From Romboutsia sp. CE17 (GTDB lineage: Bacteria; Bacillota; Clostridia; Peptostreptococcales; Peptostreptococcaceae): 64,000 nt of DNA. Positions within the stretch are counted from its first letter, which is position 1. Each line of letters begins with the position of its first letter. Shown here in pieces: positions 53,849 through 63,383 of this stretch. Position numbers and translations under genes: made by a program. Location of the stretch: contig NZ_CP051144.1 of assembly GCF_012317385.1 (NCBI RefSeq), positions 1,984,001 through 2,048,000 of the forward strand. Reading direction: 5' to 3'. The notes under the pieces are model-generated. The model did no database searches and had not been told where the DNA came from. It saw nothing but the letters and a program-made list of their open reading frames with translations.

Positions 53849-54559
53849 TTAATCATCATTTCTATCTGCTATTGCTAATAACCTTAATAACTGAAGTACT
53901 GATGTCAATGCTGCAGCAACATATGTTAATGCAGCTGCTGTAAGTACTTGCCTACTTCCTTTTAATTCATTGCCTTCTACTATTCCCATATTACCTAATT
54001 GAGATAAAGCCCTACTAGATGCGTTAAATTCAACAGGTAGTGTAACTAATTGAAATAATACCGATGCTGAAAATAAAAGTATTCCTATATTTAAAAAAAT
54101 ACCTCTACTCATAAATAATCCTAGTGCTATTAAAAGCCAAGATATATTTGATGCAAAGTTTACCACAGGAACTAAACTACTTCTTATATTAAGAGGTACG
54201 TATCCCTTTGCATGTTGCATTGCATGACCACATTCATGAGCTGCTACTGCAACAGAAGTTATTGATGTCCCATAGTATACATCTTGTGATAATCTTACAA
54301 CTTTTCTTCTTGGATCATAATGGTCACTTAAATGTCCTCTTACCATTTCTACACTTACATCGTATAACCCATTTCTATCTAATATAGTTCTCGCTGTTTG
54401 CTCTCCAGTAAATCCTCTATTTGTATTTACTCTTAAGTACCTATTCGTAGTAGTACTTACTTTAAATTGTGCATACATAGTAAATAATATAGCAGGAATT
54501 AATATAAACATTGTTCTATCTAGATAAAAACCACCGTAATAACCACCATATCCATACAT
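53849..54559 (-). CDS. yugP: YugP-type membrane zinc metallopeptidase
   Basis: A 236-residue 'neutral zinc metallopeptidase 2' family protein. A Gly/Tyr-rich start (MYGYGGYYGGFYLD) is followed by a membrane segment (about 15-30), a soluble domain with the HECGH zinc motif in VAVAAHECGHAMQHAKGY (about 106-123), and three C-terminal hydrophobic segments. The downstream Glu (about 173-176, PVEFNASSRA) may be the third zinc ligand. Function in Bacillus is unknown. It is 24 bases after the DUF116 gene. Confidence 0.9.
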   Translation of the reverse strand: MYGYGGYYGGFYLDRTMFILIPAILFTMYAQFKVSTTTNRYLRVNTNRGFTGEQTARTILDRNGLYDVSVEMVRGHLSDHYDPRRKVVRLSQDVYYGTSITSVAVAAHECGHAMQHAKGYVPLNIRSSLVPVVNFASNISWLLIALGLFMSRGIFLNIGILLFSASVLFQLVTLPVEFNASSRALSQLGNMGIVEGNELKGSRQVLTAAALTYVAAALTSVLQLLRLLAIADRNDD

Positions 54560-54583
54560 AATTTATAACACTCTCCTATTTTA

Positions 54584-55315
54584 CTATCTTATAAAGAAGT
54601 TTATTGCATTTTCAACTTCTTTAATATTTATACATGTATCTACACAAGGTCCATTTGGTCTTTTATTAAATACGCCTAAAACTGGAATTTTACTAACATC
54701 TTGAACTCCAGAAGTCAAATCCCTTTCACAAGCAACAGCTATAACTGCTTTAGGCTTTTTATCTAAAATAAATTTTCTAGCTAAAGTACCTCCTGTAGCT
54801 ACAAATATGTCTATATTTTTTTCTTCTTTTAGTTTTACCAAATCACTTATATTACATAACCCACATTGCTTACAGTTAGAAATTTCCGTAGTAACTTTTA
54901 ACTTGCAACTATTTTTTTGTACACAGTGTGGTATAAGAATAAGTATATCTTCATTTTTAAAGTTATATTCTTGACTATAAATATACTCATTATTAAGTTT
55001 TACATATACTTTTCTTAATTCATCCTTTGGTATTCCAACAAAAGATGCTATTTTCATCATTAATGGAAATATTAAATTCACTATTTGAAAATTAATTTTC
55101 ATTAATTTGGGATTAGCATCCTTATCATTAACTACATTACTAGTAACTATAGTTGAGAATATTATAGTTATAATCATAACTATGACTATAATATTAACTA
55201 AAATTTCAAATAAATTAGTTAAGTTCAATAAAAACATATTTATAATTGATACTCCTACTATAAGAATTCCAAGTAATATAGCTATAGTAGTTATGTATTT
55301 TTTTGTATCTATCAT
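54584..55315 (-). CDS. DUF116 family membrane protein
   Basis: A 243-residue protein. Two membrane helices at about 8-55 (ITTIAILLGILIVGVSIINM; ILVNIIVIVMIITIIFSTIV) precede a soluble domain with cysteines. These are VQKNSCKLKV (about 137), then CKQCGLCNI (about 154-162), CERDLTSG (about 204) and CVDTCINI (about 232-239). The Cys pattern could hold an iron-sulphur cluster. DUF116 proteins are common in methanogens and anaerobes, next to fmt in Clostridia. It follows fmt by 10 bases. Function unknown. Confidence 0.88.
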   Translation of the reverse strand: MIDTKKYITTIAILLGILIVGVSIINMFLLNLTNLFEILVNIIVIVMIITIIFSTIVTSNVVNDKDANPKLMKINFQIVNLIFPLMMKIASFVGIPKDELRKVYVKLNNEYIYSQEYNFKNEDILILIPHCVQKNSCKLKVTTEISNCKQCGLCNISDLVKLKEEKNIDIFVATGGTLARKFILDKKPKAVIAVACERDLTSGVQDVSKIPVLGVFNKRPNGPCVDTCINIKEVENAINFFIR

Positions 55316-55325
55316 TTTTTGACAC

Positions 55326-56255
55326 CTAGCCTAATATTTCGTTAGTCTCAATACTATTTCCTTTTATATATTCTTCAACTAAAACTCTTTTCTTTCCTGG
55401 CATTTGAATTTCACTTATTAAAATTACATTATCTTTTGTACTAACTCTTATACCTTCTTTATCTACTTTTAATATAGTACCTGGTGCTTTATCACTAGAT
55501 TCACTTAAGACTTTAGTCTTCCAGATTTTCATAGTCTGACCTTTATAAGTTGTATATGCACTTGGCCATGGATTTACACCTCTAACTAAATTGTGTATTT
55601 CCTTAGCAGATTTTGAAAAATCTATTTGACCTAAAGTTTTATTCATCATAGGAGCATAAGTAAATTCATCGTGATTTTGAGGGATTCTCGGTGCTTCTCC
55701 TTTTTCTATTAAGTCTATTGTTTCTTTTAGTACTTTAGCACCTTCTTCCTTCATAATATCATGAAGTTCTCCTGCTGTAATCTCATCATTAAGTTCAAAT
55801 TCTGAAGTTAATATCATATCTCCAGTATCTAAACCTTCATCCATATACATTGTTGTTACACCAGTTTTATCTTCTCCATTTATTATTACCCAGTTTATAG
55901 GTGCTGCGCCTCTATACTTTGGAAGTAATGAAACATGCACATTTACACATCCAAATTTAGGTATATCTAATATTGACTTTGGAAGTATTTGACCAAAAGC
56001 CACAACTACTATTAAATCTGGATTTAAATCTTTTAGTATCTTTACAAATTCTTCATCTCTTGCCTTTATAGGTTGATATACTGGTAAATCATACTTTAAA
56101 GCAAGTTCCTTTACTGGAGGCATACCCATCTTTTTCCCTCTACCAACTGGTTTATCAGGTTGAGTAACAATTCCTATTATATCATGTTTTTCATCTATTA
56201 TTTTTTGTAAACACCCAACTGCTATATCTGGTGTTCCCATAAAAAGTATTCTCAT
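55326..56255 (-). CDS. fmt: methionyl-tRNA formyltransferase
   Basis: Formylates initiator Met-tRNA. The 309-residue protein carries MRILFMGTPDIAVGCL, HVSLLPKYRGAAPINW (about 107-122, SLLP loop), and the C-terminal Fmt domain (about 205-305) with VRGVNPWPSAYTTYKG. It follows def by 15 bases, the standard def-fmt pair. Confidence 0.97.
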   Translation of the reverse strand: MRILFMGTPDIAVGCLQKIIDEKHDIIGIVTQPDKPVGRGKKMGMPPVKELALKYDLPVYQPIKARDEEFVKILKDLNPDLIVVVAFGQILPKSILDIPKFGCVNVHVSLLPKYRGAAPINWVIINGEDKTGVTTMYMDEGLDTGDMILTSEFELNDEITAGELHDIMKEEGAKVLKETIDLIEKGEAPRIPQNHDEFTYAPMMNKTLGQIDFSKSAKEIHNLVRGVNPWPSAYTTYKGQTMKIWKTKVLSESSDKAPGTILKVDKEGIRVSTKDNVILISEIQMPGKKRVLVEEYIKGNSIETNEILG

Positions 56256-56270
56256 TAAATCAACTCCTAA

Positions 56271-56711
56271 TTACTTTTCTATTTTGTCAACGAATAATAC
56301 ACCATCTAAATGATCTATTTCATGACAGAATGCTCTTGCTAAAAGCTCTTCTCCTACTATTTCAAATAATTGCCCTTCTCTATTGTAAGCTCTCACCTTT
56401 ACTGTATATGGTCTTTTTACTACTCCACTTTTACCTGCTACACTTAAGCAACCTTCATCATCAATTTGTTCTCCTGATACTTCTATTATTTCTGGATTTA
56501 TAAGTTCTAATAATCCATCTCCAATATCTATAACTACTACTCTTTTTAATATTCCAACTTGTGGTGCTGCAAGACCTACACCATCAGCTTCATACATTGT
56601 ATCAGCCATATCATCTAATAATTGAATTATTTTATCATCAATTTTTTCTACTTTTTTTGAAACCTTTCTAAGTACTGGTTCACCTATTTGAACTATTTGT
56701 CTTAATGCCAT
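56271..56711 (-). CDS. def: peptide deformylase
   Basis: Removes the formyl group from new proteins. The 146-residue protein has motif 1 [10 protein letters not shown] (about 43-52), motif 2 EGCLSV (about 87-92, metal Cys) and motif 3 HEIDHLDG (about 130-137, two His and catalytic Glu). It is the short type 1 form. It lies 20 bases after priA. Confidence 0.97.
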   Translation of the reverse strand: MALRQIVQIGEPVLRKVSKKVEKIDDKIIQLLDDMADTMYEADGVGLAAPQVGILKRVVVIDIGDGLLELINPEIIEVSGEQIDDEGCLSVAGKSGVVKRPYTVKVRAYNREGQLFEIVGEELLARAFCHEIDHLDGVLFVDKIEK

Positions 56712-56731
56712 TTTTACATTCCTCCTAAAAA

Positions 56732-59221
56732 TTATAATACGCTATTTGGATTTATATCTATAGATATATTAATATCCTTATTAAATACAACTTCTCTTTT
56801 AGTTATACATATATATTTTATTATACCTTTTAATAAATTAATTTCAATATTATCATCTTTAAATAATATTTGCCATCTATAATTATGATTTATCTTTGAA
56901 ATAGAGCATGGATTAGGTCCTAATATAAAATCAAATTCTTTTATACCTCTGTTTTCTAATAAATAAATTATAGAGTTATACATTGCTCTAGCATTTTGCT
57001 CTACCATTTTTTCATTATTTCCACTAATCACAACACTTAACATATTATTAAATGGGGAATATCCAAATGCTTTTCTTATTTTTATCTCATCTTCAAAAAA
57101 ACCTTCATAATCATAGTTAATCGCTCTTCTAATTGAATAATGATCAGTATCATAAGTTTGAAGAACTACCTTTCCTTCCTTTTCTGATCGACCTGCTCTA
57201 CCTGCAACCTGTGTAATTAACTGAAAAGTAGTTTCTGCACTTTTAAAATCTGGGAAGTTTAATATCATATCAGCAGATAATATCCCTACTAAGGTTACAT
57301 TCTCAAAATCCAACCCTTTTGAAAGCATTTGAGTCCCTATTAGAATATCTGCCTCTTTATTTCTAAATTTATTTAAAATTTCTTCTAATGAACCTTTTTT
57401 AGATGTAGTATCTTTATCCATTCTAAGAACTCTAACACCTCTAAAAATATTTTTAATTTCTTCTTCTATTTTTTGAGTTCCAGTTCCAAATGGCTTAACA
57501 TAATGACTACCACATTCCGGACATTCCTTTGGTATTTCCTTTTCATACCCACAATAATGACAACGCCCTAAATTTTTACCTTTATGATAAGTTAGTGATA
57601 TATCGCAGTTCTCACATTGAAATACATAACCACAACTTCTGCAAGAAACAAAGTTTGCATACCCTCTTCTATTTAAAAATAATATAACTTGATTATTATT
57701 TCTTATAGCATTTTCAATTTCTAAATGAAGTTTGTTGCTAAGTATACTTTTATTACCATTAGATAATTCATTTTTCATATCAACTATTTCAATCTTAGGC
57801 AATGGATTTTTATTAGCTCTATTCTTTATACTAATAAGCTCATAGTCTCCATTTACAGCTTTATAATATTCATCTATGGAAGGTGTAGCTGATCCTAGAA
57901 CTAAAGATATATTCTTCTTCATTACTAAATATCTTGCAACCTCTATTGCATTAAATTTAGGATTTTTTTCTGATTTATAAGCCCCTTCATGAAACTCATC
58001 AATTATAACAACTCCTAAGCTACTAAATGGAGCAAACAATGCTGATCTTGCACCTATTAGTATTCTTATTTTACCTAATTTTATAGCCTTATAAACATCA
58101 TGTTTTTCACCTTCTGAGAGTTGACTATGAAAAACACCTACTATATCCCCAAATCTATTTTTAAATCTAGATATTGTTTGTGGTGTTAGAGATATTTCTG
58201 GAACTAAAACTATACTATCTAAACCTTGATTTAATGCATATTCTATGATTTCCATATAAACTTCAGTTTTTCCACTACCTGTCACTCCATGTATCATATA
58301 AGGTTTTTTATTATCGTTAAACATTTCAGAAGTTACTTTATTTATAGCATACTCTTGTTCTTCATTTAAGGTTATTTTCTTACATTCTGACTCATATATA
58401 CTTTCTGGACTTCTATAATAGTCCTTTATTTCCAGGGTAATCAGATTCTTACCTACTAGAGAAGTTATACTTTGTTTTGATGCATTTAATATTTCTAATA
58501 AGTCATTAATTTCTACACTACTATTATATTTAAGAAACTCCACAATTTCTTTCTGTTTATTACCTAAATTTATTTTGTTTTCCGATATATAATCCTCTAT
58601 ATATTCTTTATCCATACTTAAAGATACATAGCAAATTTTCTTTTCATTTTTATGGTCTTTATATTCCCATTTTATATCAATAAGATTTTTTCTTTTCATC
58701 TTATCCAATATGTTGTTTATATTTTTTATTTTTTTAAGTTTGTCCATCTTTATTTTTCTTTTATTATTTAAAAGAGTTTCTATTATAAATATTTCATTTT
58801 CATTTAAATTAAGACTTTCTTTATATAAACACATATCCATAGTATCTTTTATATTTTCACTCAAAATAACCACTTTATAGTTATTAAGCTTGTATCCTTT
58901 TGGATATATTAAATTTATACAGTCTATATATGTACATAAGTACCTATTTTTCATCCAACGAACTAATTCCAAATCACTTAGCTTAAATATAGGCTTTTCA
59001 TCCAAAATGTCTACTACATATTTACTCTTTATTCCTTCTTCTATTATATTTGTAATTTCAAATACAAAGGCTTCTGTAGGTTTATTCCCCTTTCCAAAAG
59101 GTACTAATATCCTATGTCCAACTTCTAATTCATTCTCTAGAAACTCAGGAATTTCATATGTAAATAAATTATCTGTATATATGCTATTGTTTCTAACTAT
59201 AACTTTTGCATATTTTTTCAT
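56732..59221 (-). CDS. priA: primosomal protein PriA (replication restart helicase)
   Basis: Reloads the replisome at collapsed forks. The 829-residue protein has an N-terminal 3'-binding domain and SF2 helicase domains with [15 protein letters not shown] (about 310-324). Walker B reads [10 protein letters not shown] (about 405), so the usual DEEH is [13 protein letters not shown] and a zinc region with four CxxC pairs (CRSC, CENC, CHYC, CPEC, about 525-570) follow. About 100 residues longer than E. coli PriA because of a Lys/Asn/Ile-rich insertion (about 150-280). It follows coaBC by 84 bases with a hairpin between. Confidence 0.96.
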   Translation of the reverse strand: MKKYAKVIVRNNSIYTDNLFTYEIPEFLENELEVGHRILVPFGKGNKPTEAFVFEITNIIEEGIKSKYVVDILDEKPIFKLSDLELVRWMKNRYLCTYIDCINLIYPKGYKLNNYKVVILSENIKDTMDMCLYKESLNLNENEIFIIETLLNNKRKIKMDKLKKIKNINNILDKMKRKNLIDIKWEYKDHKNEKKICYVSLSMDKEYIEDYISENKINLGNKQKEIVEFLKYNSSVEINDLLEILNASKQSITSLVGKNLITLEIKDYYRSPESIYESECKKITLNEEQEYAINKVTSEMFNDNKKPYMIHGVTGSGKTEVYMEIIEYALNQGLDSIVLVPEISLTPQTISRFKNRFGDIVGVFHSQLSEGEKHDVYKAIKLGKIRILIGARSALFAPFSSLGVVIIDEFHEGAYKSEKNPKFNAIEVARYLVMKKNISLVLGSATPSIDEYYKAVNGDYELISIKNRANKNPLPKIEIVDMKNELSNGNKSILSNKLHLEIENAIRNNNQVILFLNRRGYANFVSCRSCGYVFQCENCDISLTYHKGKNLGRCHYCGYEKEIPKECPECGSHYVKPFGTGTQKIEEEIKNIFRGVRVLRMDKDTTSKKGSLEEILNKFRNKEADILIGTQMLSKGLDFENVTLVGILSADMILNFPDFKSAETTFQLITQVAGRAGRSEKEGKVVLQTYDTDHYSIRRAINYDYEGFFEDEIKIRKAFGYSPFNNMLSVVISGNNEKMVEQNARAMYNSIIYLLENRGIKEFDFILGPNPCSISKINHNYRWQILFKDDNIEINLLKGIIKYICITKREVVFNKDINISIDINPNSVL

Positions 59222-59257
59222 ATTTTAACCTCTATTTATACCTATTATCTAAAATTT

Positions 59258-59307
59258 AAGGGCCTTCTCAAAGTAAATTTTTAAAATTCACCTTGAGACA
59301 GCCCCTT
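59258..59307 (-). terminator. terminator after coaBC (dispersed hairpin copy B)
   Basis: Outer AAGGG / CCCTT pair and a 16-pair inner stem (TCTCAAGGTGAATTTT side, two G-U pairs) overlapping the coaBC stop codon. Few T follow on the minus strand, so termination may be partial and priA may be read through. Shares the arm GGGCTGTCTCAAGGTGA with 53792-53844. Confidence 0.7.
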
Positions 59308-60505
59308 ATTTTTCTAATAAATCTTTAACTTTATCTAAAATAACATTAGCTACTTCATTTTTTTTCATAATAGGATATTCTTCTATAGCGCCGTCTTTGT
59401 CTATAATTTTTACAATATTAGTATCAACACCAAATCCAGCACCTTCTTTAGTTAAATCATTAGCTACTATAAAATCTAAGTTCTTTTTATTAATTTTATT
59501 TTTAGCATTTTCAATAAGATCGTTAGTTTCAGCTGCAAAACCTACTAATATCTTATCTTTCTTAACTTTTCCTATTTCATAAGCTATGTCTTTATTTCTA
59601 TCTAATTTTATAACTAAGTCATCATCACTTTTCTTTATCTTTTTATCACAGTAATCCTTAGGCTTATAATCTGCAACTGCTGCACTTTTTATAATAACAT
59701 CATTCTCATCTAAATTATTTATTACAGCTTCATACATATCTTTTGCAGATTCTATTCTTATAAATTTTTTTAGATTTTTTGGTGGTTCTAACGTTGTCGG
59801 TCCAGAAACTAGTGTTACTTCAGCACCTCTATCACAAGCTTCTTTAGCTATTGCATAGCCCATTTTTCCTGTAGAACGATTAGTTATGTATCTTACTGGA
59901 TCTATTGCTTCTACAGTAGGTCCAGCTGTAATTATTATTTTCTTACCTTCTAAATCTTGCTTTTTTGTAAGAGCATCTACTACAGCTTCAACTATATTTT
60001 CTGGAGTTGCAAGTTTACCTTTACCTATATCTCCACAAGCAAGCCTACCACTTTCAGGCTCTATAAATTCATAGTTTAATGCTCTTAATGTATCTATATT
60101 TCTTTGTACTATAGGATTTTCGTACATATTAGTATTCATTGCCGGAGCTATTAAAACTTTCGCTTTAGTAGCCATAACTGTAGTTGAAAGCATATCGTCA
60201 CTTATACCACAAGCCATTTTCCCAATTATATTGGCAGTGGCTGGAGCTATTAAGAATACATCTGCTTTTTTAGCTAAAGATATATGCTCTACATCCCATG
60301 TTTTAGGTTCTTCAAACATATCACAAACTACGTAGTTTTGACTTAAAGACTGAAAAGTTAAAGGTGTTACAAATTCTGTAGCGCTTTTAGTCATTATTAC
60401 ATGCACATTTACACCAAGCTTTTTTAGTCTACTTACTACATCACAAACTTTGTATACGGCAATTCCACCACTTACGCCAATTACAACAGTTTTATTTTTT
60501 AGCAT
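59306..60505 (-). CDS. coaBC: bifunctional phosphopantothenoylcysteine decarboxylase / synthetase
   Basis: Two consecutive CoA-pathway steps. The 399-residue sequence has the CoaC flavoprotein domain (about 1-185) with GVSGGIAVYKVCDVV, PATANIIGKMACGI (about 88) and the PAMNTNMYENP loop (about 117-127). The CoaB domain (about 190-399) has ITAGPTVEAIDPVRYITNRSTGKMG (about 192-216, read in parts) and SAAVADYKP (about 273). It follows rpoZ by three bases. coaD is at 39926 in another unit. Confidence 0.97.
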   Translation of the reverse strand: MLKNKTVVIGVSGGIAVYKVCDVVSRLKKLGVNVHVIMTKSATEFVTPLTFQSLSQNYVVCDMFEEPKTWDVEHISLAKKADVFLIAPATANIIGKMACGISDDMLSTTVMATKAKVLIAPAMNTNMYENPIVQRNIDTLRALNYEFIEPESGRLACGDIGKGKLATPENIVEAVVDALTKKQDLEGKKIIITAGPTVEAIDPVRYITNRSTGKMGYAIAKEACDRGAEVTLVSGPTTLEPPKNLKKFIRIESAKDMYEAVINNLDENDVIIKSAAVADYKPKDYCDKKIKKSDDDLVIKLDRNKDIAYEIGKVKKDKILVGFAAETNDLIENAKNKINKKNLDFIVANDLTKEGAGFGVDTNIVKIIDKDGAIEEYPIMKKNEVANVILDKVKDLLEK

Positions 60506-60508
60506 ATC

Positions 60509-60781
60509 TTATTCCTCTATTTCTTTTTTATCAGCTTCTTGTTCTTGCTTTTCTTCTAATTCAGCTTGTTCTATTTCCATTTGACTTAATACTCTATATG
60601 TTATTTCACCTTCTGCAACTTCTTGAGTAGCTATACATACAGGCTTATTTTCTTTTTGCTTATTTTCTACATATGGAGCTGATCCATCTATTATTTCTCT
60701 CGCTCTTTTTGCAACAGTACCTACTAAATAGTATCTGTTGTCTATTTTGTTTAATACTTCATTTATTGATGGTTTTATCAT
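60509..60781 (-). CDS. rpoZ: DNA-directed RNA polymerase omega subunit
   Basis: Small assembly subunit of RNA polymerase. The 90-residue protein starts MIKPSINEVLNKIDNRYYLV, with VAKRAREIIDG (about 23-33) and YRVLSQMEIEQ (about 63-73), and a C-terminal Glu/Gln/Lys-rich acidic tail. It is 1-3 bases from both neighbours (gmk, coaBC). Confidence 0.96.
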   Translation of the reverse strand: MIKPSINEVLNKIDNRYYLVGTVAKRAREIIDGSAPYVENKQKENKPVCIATQEVAEGEITYRVLSQMEIEQAELEEKQEQEADKKEIEE

Positions 60782-60782
60782 T

Positions 60783-61400
60783 TTATAACTCCTCCTTGAA
60801 CTTCTCTATTATATTATTCTTATATCTAGTAACTTTATTCTTCTCTGAAGATATTATAGCTTCTAGTTCTTTAACTGATTTTTCAACGTCTTTATTAAAT
60901 ATAAAGTAATCATAATCATCTATTTGTTTTATTTCTTCAAATGCACAACTAAATCTCTTTTCTATTTCTTCTGCAGTTTCTGTTCCTCTTCCAACTATTC
61001 TATTCTTTAATTCTTTAAGAGATGGAGGAAGTACAAATATGAATATTCCTTCTGGATATACTTTTTTAACTTGTCTTGCTCCTTGCATTTCTATTTCTAA
61101 GATAACATCTTGACCTTTTGCTAAAGTTTCCATTATTGCAGCTTTTGGTGTACCATAGAAATTATCATAAATCTGAGCGTACTCTAAAAATTCACCTTTT
61201 TCTATCATAGATGTAAACTCTTCTTTTTCTAAAAAGAAGTAATTAACTCCATGAACTTCTCCATTTCTAGGCTTTCTTGTTGTAGCTGATACAGAAAGCT
61301 TTATTTGGTCATTTTCTTCTAATATAGCTTTACAAATTGTACCCTTACCTGCTCCAGATGGTCCTGATACAACTAGTAATAGTCCTTTTCTTTTAACCAT
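60783..61400 (-). CDS. gmk: guanylate kinase
   Basis: GMP plus ATP gives GDP and ADP. The 205-residue protein has P-loop VSGPSGAGKGTICKAI (about 10-25), RKPRNGEVHGVNYFFL (about 42-57), and the lid region RIVGRGTETAEEIEKRF (about 132-148). It precedes rpoZ by one base. Only 31 bases separate it from yicC, so no remA/DUF370 gene lies between as it does in Bacillus and many Clostridia. Confidence 0.97.
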   Translation of the reverse strand: MVKRKGLLLVVSGPSGAGKGTICKAILEENDQIKLSVSATTRKPRNGEVHGVNYFFLEKEEFTSMIEKGEFLEYAQIYDNFYGTPKAAIMETLAKGQDVILEIEMQGARQVKKVYPEGIFIFVLPPSLKELKNRIVGRGTETAEEIEKRFSCAFEEIKQIDDYDYFIFNKDVEKSVKELEAIISSEKNKVTRYKNNIIEKFKEEL

Positions 61401-61431
61401 TACTTTTCTTCCTTTCTATTGTCTATTTATA

Positions 61432-62313
61432 CTATTCTATGTTTTGAATTTGCTCTCTTATCTTTTCCAATTCACTTTTTATTTCAACAACTAAGTTAGT
61501 TATATTTAAATCAGACGACTTAGAACCTATAGTATTCGTTTCTCTATTCATTTCTTGTATTAAGAAGTCTATTTTTCTTCCGATTGATTCATCTTTAACT
61601 ATAGTATTTTTTAATTGTTCTATATGACTTTTAAATCTTACTATTTCTTCTGTTATACTACTTTTGTCTGCATATATAGCTACTTCTTGAGCTAATCTAC
61701 TTTCATCTATTAGACTTGGATTTTCTAATATTTCACTTATTCTACTATTTAATTTTTCTTTATAATCAATAACTACATTATAAGAATGCTTTTCAATTTC
61801 TTCAATTAAACTTTTAAGAAGGTCAGATCTTTCTAAAACATCTTTAGCTAATCTTTGTCCTTCTTCACTTCTCATTTCCTTTAATTTAATTAAAGTTTCT
61901 TCTAATGCTTTTCTTAGCATTGACCATAATAATTCTTCGTCTTCTTCTTTTTCCTCTGTCTTTATTATATCAGGGAACTTTGCTACGTTCATAACACTTA
62001 TATCATCAACTAAATCAAACTTATTTCTTATATCTCTTAATATATTTACATATTGGCTTGCCAATACTTCATCGAACTTTAAGTTTACATCTTCACTACC
62101 TAACAAGTCAAGCTTTATGTAAATATCTACTCTACCTCTTTTTATGTAATTTTTAACAAAGTTCCTAGCCTTATCTTCTAAAAAAGATATTTTCCTTGGA
62201 AGTCGTATATTTATATCACAATACTTATGATTTATAGTTTTACATTCTACTAAAAAATAATAATTATCATCTTTATATTCGCCTCTTCCAAATCCAGTCA
62301 TACTAATAGCCAT
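61432..62313 (-). CDS. yicC: YicC/YloC-family endoribonuclease
   Basis: A 293-residue protein of the YicC family, recently described as an endoribonuclease involved in mRNA/sRNA decay. The start MAISMTGFGRGEY and the end QEMNRETNTIGSKSSDLNIT (about 254-273) are the two most conserved family blocks. The middle is a long helical region (about 100-250). One base separates it from dapF. Confidence 0.93.
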   Translation of the reverse strand: MAISMTGFGRGEYKDDNYYFLVECKTINHKYCDINIRLPRKISFLEDKARNFVKNYIKRGRVDIYIKLDLLGSEDVNLKFDEVLASQYVNILRDIRNKFDLVDDISVMNVAKFPDIIKTEEKEEDEELLWSMLRKALEETLIKLKEMRSEEGQRLAKDVLERSDLLKSLIEEIEKHSYNVVIDYKEKLNSRISEILENPSLIDESRLAQEVAIYADKSSITEEIVRFKSHIEQLKNTIVKDESIGRKIDFLIQEMNRETNTIGSKSSDLNITNLVVEIKSELEKIREQIQNIE

Positions 62314-62314
62314 A

Positions 62315-63145
62315 TTATACCTCCAAATTTCCTTCGCATATTTTCACTGAAGGTCCTGTCATATAAACAAAATCTTCTATATCTATCTTTACTGTTCCGC
62401 CCTTAGATGTTACATTTACACACTTGCCTACTTTGTTTAAGTAATTGCAAATTAATGCAGACGCAGTCATCCCTGTCCCGCATCCGAGTGTGTATCCACA
62501 TCCTCTTTCCCAAGTGTTCACATATATACTATTTCCATCTTCTATTTTAACGAAATTAACATTTGTTCCTTCCTTAAAAATCTTATATTTTTCTATTTCT
62601 TTTCCATATTTATATAATTCTTCTAAACTTAAGTTTTCTGATAAAATAACCGTATGTGGAACACCCATTAATATTGAACTTAAAGTGAACTCTTTATCTA
62701 ATATTTTTACTTTTTTATTTATGAATATTTCATCCTCTGTATCTACAGGAATATCCTTTGCTAAAAAGCTTCCTTTTCCCATATTTACTTTTACTGAATC
62801 AATTTCATTATTTTTTAAATTTGCTTTTATTTTCTTTATTCCATCTAAAGTATATACATCAAATTCTTCTTTTCTAACTATATTATTGTCATAAACAAAT
62901 TTTACAAAACATCTTAATCCATTTCCACACATTGCAGCTCTTGAACCATCAGAGTTATAATAAACCATCTCTACGTCTGCTACATTAGAATCTTTAACTA
63001 CCAATAGCCCATCTGCTCCAACTGAAAACCTTCTATGACACACTTGTTTTGCTAAATTTCCATAATCATTGCAATCTATATTATCATTTCTGCCATCTAT
63101 AGCTATAAAATCATTCCCTATTCCGTGTAACTTCCAAAACTTCAT
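62315..63145 (-). CDS. dapF: diaminopimelate epimerase
   Basis: Converts LL- to meso-diaminopimelate for lysine and peptidoglycan. The 276-residue protein has KLHGIGNDFIAIDG (about 4-17), MCGNGLRCFVKF (about 72-83, first catalytic Cys) and CGYTLGCGTGMTASA (about 216-230, second catalytic Cys). First gene of the dapF-yicC-gmk-rpoZ-coaBC-priA-def-fmt run. A TATAAT -10 with an inverted repeat behind it lies just upstream. Confidence 0.97.
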   Translation of the reverse strand: MKFWKLHGIGNDFIAIDGRNDNIDCNDYGNLAKQVCHRRFSVGADGLLVVKDSNVADVEMVYYNSDGSRAAMCGNGLRCFVKFVYDNNIVRKEEFDVYTLDGIKKIKANLKNNEIDSVKVNMGKGSFLAKDIPVDTEDEIFINKKVKILDKEFTLSSILMGVPHTVILSENLSLEELYKYGKEIEKYKIFKEGTNVNFVKIEDGNSIYVNTWERGCGYTLGCGTGMTASALICNYLNKVGKCVNVTSKGGTVKIDIEDFVYMTGPSVKICEGNLEV

Positions 63146-63181
63146 ATATTTCTCCCCTTTTATATAAGTTACTAACTAAAT

Positions 63182-63202
63182 ATTATACAACATTACAATG
63201 TT
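63182..63202 (-). promoter_or_regulatory. dapF -10 element with adjoining inverted repeat
   Basis: Minus strand AACATTGTAATGTT immediately followed by G and TATAAT. The -10 lies 37 bases before the dapF start. The perfect 6-2-6 palindrome fills the promoter spacer, where a repressor could bind. No good -35 is seen. Confidence 0.42.
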
Positions 63203-63383
63203 AAAATAAATAATTAGATTCGTTTTTTCTAATTGATTATTAGTTGAATAAAACCCTTTATTGTAACTAATCATAAAACATATAAATTTTTATACTTATA
63301 TATTATATTTACTTACTATTCACATTATTGATATTATGTGTAATAATTAATTTATTGATATTTAATATGAAGGGAGTGTTTTT

